IMG/VR virus record: IMGVR_UViG_3300042507_006513
Coordinates: 1 to 49,640 of that record
Length of the DNA stretch: 49,640 bases
Direction: 5' to 3' (one strand)
Source of the DNA: a virus
A program made the position numbers and the translations under genes. Of this stretch, positions 45,714 through 49,640 are shown one piece after another. Each line of letters begins with the position of its first letter. Within the stretch, counting starts at the first letter, position 1. Below the pieces are notes generated by a model. It ran no database searches. It had not been told where the DNA came from and saw only the letters and a program-made list of their open reading frames with translations.

Positions 45714-46888
45714 AGTATTTTATCCAGTATAGGTTTAATTTCTTTATGAATCTCTTCTATAGACATTTCGCCAATATCATTTTTTGATATAGATGGCCTG
45801 ATTATCCTATAGGTGTTTTTACATTTTTGATCTATTTGTTCAGCCGCTTTTTGGCCAGCTTCGTCATTATCGGTCAATATAACTATAGACATTGCTCCAG
45901 AAGAATCAAGAATAATTTTTTGTCTATCGCTTAGAGTACAGCCAAACATAGCGACACTGCTATGAATTCCTGCTTCTTCTAGTCTCCACACATTGCCTGG
46001 ACTTTCTACTAAAATAACACAACCAGATTTTTCAATATGATCCCTAGCATACCAAATATTATATAGGGCATTCTGGCTTTTAAAGTTTAGGCTATGCTTC
46101 CACTTAGAATATAAATATCGTTCGTGTGGAGCCGGACAAGAGCGTTCAGAGCTGTGAAAAGACTGACAGGCATCACACTTAGAATATAGGCTTCTACCTG
46201 TACATCCAATCATATGTTGATGATTTTGATCATATATTGGAACAACAATCCTATTAGACATTTCTTTATTGGGCTTATCACACAACCCCACATCATACTT
46301 GTCGAGTATTTCTTTAGAGTATCCTCTGTCTAAGTAATATTTAGCCGGTATTACCAGATTAGATCTTATAGTTGGTCTAGTCACTAAATTTTGTATTGGG
46401 GATTCATTGTTTTTTAGATTGTTTATAGTTGTCGAAAATTTTTGTTTATCTTTTTCTGTTTTAGAAATATGTATATCTTTAAGATTTTTCTTGAGAAAAC
46501 CCGTGACAAAATCTATGGTCTCATTGAACGAAACCACATCATCTCCGTCTTTGGACCATCCGTGTTCATGGTGAGATAAAATGCCTCTTATAAATCCTAT
46601 AATAGAACCTTTGAATGTTTTTTCACAATTATGGGTTCTGCATTTCCAGTTGCCTCTATAAGAATCTCCTTGCACATATAAATTAATAGCGCCAGTATTA
46701 TCTCCTCCGTGTATAGGACAACACATAGAGATCATTTTTTCATTAGATCTATATTCTAAGTGAAAATAGTCTAATAGCTCTTCTATATGATCACATAAGT
46801 CATCGCATAGAACCTTTAATTTTGACTGATCAATTGAACGGGATGTCTTGATTGATTTCTTCATTGTTTTCATCGATAATAAATCCAT
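45710..46888 (-). CDS. DnaG-type primase (zinc finger plus TOPRIM)
   Basis: 392 residues. A CHC2-like zinc finger (CCPIHGGDNTGAINLY ... WKCRTHNC, about 53-88) recognises template. A middle part contains an extra cysteine cluster CDACQSF...CPAPHE near 245-265. The TOPRIM domain has VILVESPGNVWRLEEAGI (Glu, about 296-313) and VILTDNDEAGQKAA (Asp-x-Asp, about 340-353). It is shorter than cellular DnaG and lacks a clear helicase-binding tail. The start is unsure: ATG 46888, 46873 and 46864 are in frame, none with a strong ribosome site, and all lie inside the helicase gene (59-nt overlap from 46888). Confidence 0.85.
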   Translation of the reverse strand: MDLLSMKTMKKSIKTSRSIDQSKLKVLCDDLCDHIEELLDYFHLEYRSNEKMISMCCPIHGGDNTGAINLYVQGDSYRGNWKCRTHNCEKTFKGSIIGFIRGILSHHEHGWSKDGDDVVSFNETIDFVTGFLKKNLKDIHISKTEKDKQKFSTTINNLKNNESPIQNLVTRPTIRSNLVIPAKYYLDRGYSKEILDKYDVGLCDKPNKEMSNRIVVPIYDQNHQHMIGCTGRSLYSKCDACQSFHSSERSCPAPHERYLYSKWKHSLNFKSQNALYNIWYARDHIEKSGCVILVESPGNVWRLEEAGIHSSVAMFGCTLSDRQKIILDSSGAMSIVILTDNDEAGQKAAEQIDQKCKNTYRIIRPSISKNDIGEMSIEEIHKEIKPILDKIL

Positions 46889-48296
46889 CTGAATGTTTAG
46901 ATGTGTTGTTAACCAATTCTAGTCTAGTTTTTCCTTCTACAATCTTAGCACACCAGCCTTGCATATAACAATTAATATAATCATTATCGTCTAATCCTCC
47001 GCCATGTCTGCTAACTAATGGCACCAATTTTCTATTACCGTTTTCTGGTCCATCTTCTGATATTTCTTCTGGTGTTTTACGCTTAAAAATACTGAAATTA
47101 CTACATAGCCATATAATTCTATCAGAACCACTCGCTGTATCTGTGCTTTCTTTTGTTATGCCGTCTCTATTAAGCTGAACAAAAGCTACCACAGGAACTT
47201 TATACTTGGAAGCAAAATTATGAAGAGCAGTCATCATAAACCCAAGAACTTGATATTCTTTAAGATCTTGGGTCATACCCTGCGTATCCATTAGCTTTAG
47301 GTAGTCATAGAATATAACACAGTCCTTTGCTGTGCCGTCTGCATTTAGTCCTACTTCTTTTACTATCCATCTTCTCATAATAGACAACTGATCTTCAAAT
47401 GGTTTACCAGCAATAGATTTATAATAAAGCGGTGTTTCTTTTAACGACGCTACCGCATCCTTTACTTTCGACACCTTGCTTGGCGAATCTTGAAATTTTC
47501 CTGTTTCGATGTCATTAATTTCGATCTCTGTCATCATAGCTATTACTCGATTAATATGATCTTCCTTGGTCATTTCTGTATCCATATTTAATACAGGAAT
47601 TTTGAGTTTATTTGCTATGTGAAATCCCATATTATCGGATAAAAGAGTTTTTCCGGTTTTGGGTCGAGCCGCTATAACATTAATTGTGCTTTTTCTTAAG
47701 CCTCCACCAATAGCTTGGTCGTAAACTGGAAATCCTGTAGGTATGCCAACTTGATCAATTGGACTATTAATAAGTTGATCTATATATTCCTCTAGTTTGT
47801 CTCCAATGGTTGCTGGGTTATTGTCTGTGTCATTTAACAAAGAGGAGAAGTCGAAAATAGCCTCTTCTGCTATACCCAGAATAGAACCGATAGTCTCTGA
47901 TCCTGTAACTTCCAATAATTTATCTTGTGCTTTATCTAGTTGTTGTCTTAATAGTCTCGCTATTTCTAACTTACGTATTCTTGCTGCAAATTTTCTTACA
48001 TTTTCTAAATGTACAGGAAATTCTAAAACCGCTCTTAGGTGTTGTGTTTCTTCTTTTTTTGCAAATACGTTAGCTAATCCAAGTTCTTCTGCCGTGGAAA
48101 AAATAATAGCAACATCGATGGACTGCGTTTGTTCTTGCTCAAATATTCTTTTTAAGCATTTATATATAATCTTATTACTATCTATGGTAAATGTAGATTC
48201 TTGAATCAGATCTGTTATTTCTAAATATGCAGTGTCCCCATATTTGCAGACACCGGCTAATACTGCTCGTTCTGCTGCGGTATCAGATAAAATCAT
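46830..48296 (-). CDS. dnaB: DnaB-type replicative helicase
   Basis: 488 residues. The N-terminal helical domain (MILSDTAAERAVLAGVCKYG) matches the DnaB start. The RecA-like core has GIPTGFPVYDQAIGGGL, Walker A VIAARPKTGKTLLSDN (about 208-223), NMDTEM (for SLEM), Walker B CVIFYDYLKLM (about 317-327) and VVAFVQLNRD (about 363-372). All helicase motifs are present. It unwinds DNA ahead of the split polymerase and pairs with the primase encoded next. ATG overlaps the previous TGA. No loader gene is recognised, but the two small genes upstream are candidates. Confidence 0.9.
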   Translation of the reverse strand: MILSDTAAERAVLAGVCKYGDTAYLEITDLIQESTFTIDSNKIIYKCLKRIFEQEQTQSIDVAIIFSTAEELGLANVFAKKEETQHLRAVLEFPVHLENVRKFAARIRKLEIARLLRQQLDKAQDKLLEVTGSETIGSILGIAEEAIFDFSSLLNDTDNNPATIGDKLEEYIDQLINSPIDQVGIPTGFPVYDQAIGGGLRKSTINVIAARPKTGKTLLSDNMGFHIANKLKIPVLNMDTEMTKEDHINRVIAMMTEIEINDIETGKFQDSPSKVSKVKDAVASLKETPLYYKSIAGKPFEDQLSIMRRWIVKEVGLNADGTAKDCVIFYDYLKLMDTQGMTQDLKEYQVLGFMMTALHNFASKYKVPVVAFVQLNRDGITKESTDTASGSDRIIWLCSNFSIFKRKTPEEISEDGPENGNRKLVPLVSRHGGGLDDNDYINCYMQGWCAKIVEGKTRLELVNNTSKHSDGFIIDENNEEINQDIPFN

Positions 48297-48688
48297 CCTG
48301 GGCTCCTAGCGCAACTATTACACTTATATCTACTTGGAGAATCCGACAACATAGACGGATTAACAGAATCTTTTCTTCCACATACTCTACATACTACATT
48401 TATTGGATCAAAAGATCTTCTGTTTCTTGGGGTTGGAGAATGTACAGATAATGCTTGATCTATAGCCCTATCTTCTTGATGTAGTTTAGACTCCATCATC
48501 TCATCGAATCTATTGACGAGGTTTCCAGTTTTATTAACTTGTCTTGGAGAAACAGTTTTAATTATATTCGTTTGTTGTTGAGTGGATTGTGCGGGCTCAT
48601 CATTTGGCTCAGATATAGTATCCTTTGTAAGCATAGCCTGCAACATACTAATCATCTGTTTGATCTGATCTGGAGATAAATTATCCAT
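48293..48688 (-). CDS. Small zinc-ribbon protein next to helicase
   Basis: 131 residues. The N-terminal helix is DNLSPDQIKQMISMLQAML. A disordered Gln/Thr/Asn-rich linker follows (about 25-60), then charged RFDEMMESKLHQEDRAIDQAL. The C-terminal four-cysteine ribbon is CRVCGRK...YKCNSCARS (about 100-128). The family is not recognised by name. Its location directly before dnaB with an ATGA overlap makes a helicase-loading or primosome accessory role plausible (inference only). Confidence 0.55.
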   Translation of the reverse strand: MDNLSPDQIKQMISMLQAMLTKDTISEPNDEPAQSTQQQTNIIKTVSPRQVNKTGNLVNRFDEMMESKLHQEDRAIDQALSVHSPTPRNRRSFDPINVVCRVCGRKDSVNPSMLSDSPSRYKCNSCARSPG

Positions 48689-49172
48689 GTTTCATACCCT
48701 TAAGTCTTATAATAGAAAGTAAAATATCTGATAAGTTTTTAACTGACGAAGCTATATATGTTAACCTGTCGGATCTTTGTTTAGCATATTTCTTTATTTT
48801 TTGCAAAGAAGCTGCTTTGTCATTGTGTTTGATAGCCTGTGAAGATTTTTCCACATAACCATATCCCTTATAGTTATTAATATCGTCAGCAATAATTTCT
48901 TTAATTGTTTCCTCTGCCCAATTAAATCTTGCCGTTTCTCTATTAATAGTACGCTGTATATGGAAAGCAAATTGGCCCAATCGATACGCTATTTGTCCGC
49001 AGTCTTCAACAGTTAATTTTTCTAAAGAGTCTCGTGACATCGTAAGATAGTCATTAAGCTCGGATTCCGGCATAGAATCTGATACATATTTTGGCATACC
49101 GACAGAGGTTTCGTATTCGTCCAGAATTTTATCCCATTCTGATACTTCTTCTTTACTGGTTTTTGTATTCAT
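48681..49172 (-). CDS. Helical hypothetical protein upstream of helicase
   Basis: 163 residues, predominantly helical and charged. The order is DYLTMSRDSLEKLTVEDCGQ, then FAFHIQRTINRETARFNWAE, then a Lys/Ser-rich segment with repeated Tyr and a final amphipathic helix (LTYIASSVKNLSDILLSIIRL). There are no cysteine clusters, P-loop or catalytic motifs. From memory similar proteins sit beside helicase genes in large phages, without assigned function. It overlaps its neighbours by 20 nt upstream and 8 nt downstream. Confidence 0.5.
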   Translation of the reverse strand: MNTKTSKEEVSEWDKILDEYETSVGMPKYVSDSMPESELNDYLTMSRDSLEKLTVEDCGQIAYRLGQFAFHIQRTINRETARFNWAEETIKEIIADDINNYKGYGYVEKSSQAIKHNDKAASLQKIKKYAKQRSDRLTYIASSVKNLSDILLSIIRLKGMKHG

Positions 49173-49575
49173 TTGTTATTATTTCTTTCCATTCTTCAAT
49201 AGTTTTGTCAAAAGGCAGTTCTATGTATTCAATATTATTTATTTCACACCACTCCTGTTTTTCTTTGTCTCTTTTTTTATGTTTAGCAAATCCCATCATA
49301 TTAACATGGTAAAATGCCGTAAATTTATAGTGTTGAGATCCATGTACTTCTATGCATTTTTTAAGTAGAGGTAAATAAAAATCTAGATATAATGTTTCCG
49401 ATTTTCTGAGCGGTATTGGAAGTTCTTCCAAAATCTGAAAAGTTGGAAAACATTCTTTTAATAGTCCACGAGCTTTTAAATGCAGATCGGACTTATTATT
49501 CATTTTACCATGAGCTATGCCTCCTGTCAAGCTCCAATTTTGAGTATTACCATCTAGATCAATTACTTGCTGCAT
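49153..49575 (-). CDS. PD-(D/E)XK endonuclease (Vsr-like)
   Basis: 140 residues. The nuclease fold shows in ETLYLDFYLPLLKKCIEVHG (Asp about 76, Glu about 87), followed by SQHYKFTAFYH and KHKKRDKEKQEWCEINNIEY. The catalytic D...E-x-x-G-x-x-H arrangement is kept. It is likely a DNA-processing or Holliday-junction-type nuclease of the replication module. ATG 49575 gives 24 residues before MNNKSDLHLKARGLL; an alternative start at ATG 49503 would begin exactly where the family-like part begins, so the first 24 residues are uncertain. A consensus promoter lies within this 5' region. Confidence 0.65.
   Translation of the reverse strand: MQQVIDLDGNTQNWSLTGGIAHGKMNNKSDLHLKARGLLKECFPTFQILEELPIPLRKSETLYLDFYLPLLKKCIEVHGSQHYKFTAFYHVNMMGFAKHKKRDKEKQEWCEINNIEYIELPFDKTIEEWKEIITNEYKNQ
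49502..49530 (-). promoter_or_regulatory. Sigma70-type promoter candidate near the 5' end of the nuclease gene
   Basis: On the - strand, TTGACA (49525-49530), a 17-nt spacer and TAAAAT (49502-49507) match at 11 of 12 positions. An AGGAGG stretch lies within the spacer. Transcription from here would feed the helicase-primase-polymerase operon. It is inside coding sequence if the nuclease starts at 49575. Confidence 0.4.
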
Positions 49576-49640
49576 TTGATGCCCATAGTTTCATATAGTG
49601 CTTCTGATAAGCTTTTAAATACCTCTGGATTATCATAGAT
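49563..49640 (-). CDS. 3' end of an unidentified gene, cut by window edge
   Basis: An open frame enters from the right edge and encodes a 25-residue end ('...YDNPEVFKSLSEALYETMGI' then IKCSK-like tail), stopping at TAA 49563-49565. It overlaps the nuclease start by 13 nt, as tightly packed neighbours here do. A second open frame ends nearby at 49559, so the assignment is tentative. Nothing can be said about function. Confidence 0.35.
   Translation of the reverse strand: MYDNPEVFKSLSEALYETMGIKCSK

Noticed and set aside
1-49640. Alternative genetic code (stop-codon reassignment)
   Set aside because: TAA, TGA and TAG all terminate genes with correct junctions, and ATGA overlaps use TGA as stop throughout.

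Overview
The window is a piece of a large, AT-rich tailed-phage (Caudoviricetes) genome. It carries an uninterrupted set of giant virion genes and a complete replication module, packed head to tail, with no rRNA, tRNA, CRISPR or insertion sequence that I can see. TAA, TGA and TAG all end genes here, so the standard bacterial code applies. One gene (30330-31349) resembles proteins typical of Planctomycetota, which makes a planctomycete host the best guess; that is inference from one gene.

Left part (1-30340, + strand): late structural genes, each 1.5 to about 9 kb. In order: the 3' part of a giant tape-measure-like protein with four copies of a conserved cassette; a 1511-aa fibre/adhesin built of YadA-head-like NN/GN repeats; two tandem paralogous tail proteins; a 1750-aa probable tail-hub/tip protein; a 2688-aa cysteine-rich structural protein; and a 167-aa zinc-ribbon protein. 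The strands then meet tail to tail with an 11-nt overlap (30330-30340).

Right part (30330-49640, - strand, read right to left): PD-(D/E)XK nuclease, two small accessory proteins, DnaB-type helicase, TOPRIM primase, dNMP-kinase-like P-loop protein, RecB/Cas4-like nuclease, DNA polymerase III alpha split into two genes with a 58-aa ORF and a DnaQ-like exonuclease between them, SSB, a seven-gene glycosyltransferase and sugar-metabolism-like cluster, a NUMOD3/Vsr-like nuclease, a probable single-strand-annealing recombinase, a zinc-ribbon protein and the planctomycete-like membrane protein. Many junctions are 4-nt ATGA overlaps, which implies translational coupling.

Regulation: three near-perfect sigma70-type promoters (TTGACA, 17-nt spacer, TATAAT-like) lie on the - strand, and my by-eye scan found none on the + strand. 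One drives ssb, which is followed by an 18-bp hairpin terminator, so ssb looks like its own transcription unit inside the operon. This fits host-polymerase-driven early/middle transcription of the right half and different (late) control of the left half.

Points most worth a second look: the four-fold tape-measure cassette kept identical in protein but not in codons; the split polymerase without an intein; a RecB-like gene whose coupled start appears to be ATA rather than ATG; the glycan cluster of full-length and degenerate enzymes; the self-contained ssb unit; and the many zinc-ribbon and cysteine-rich proteins, including virion proteins.
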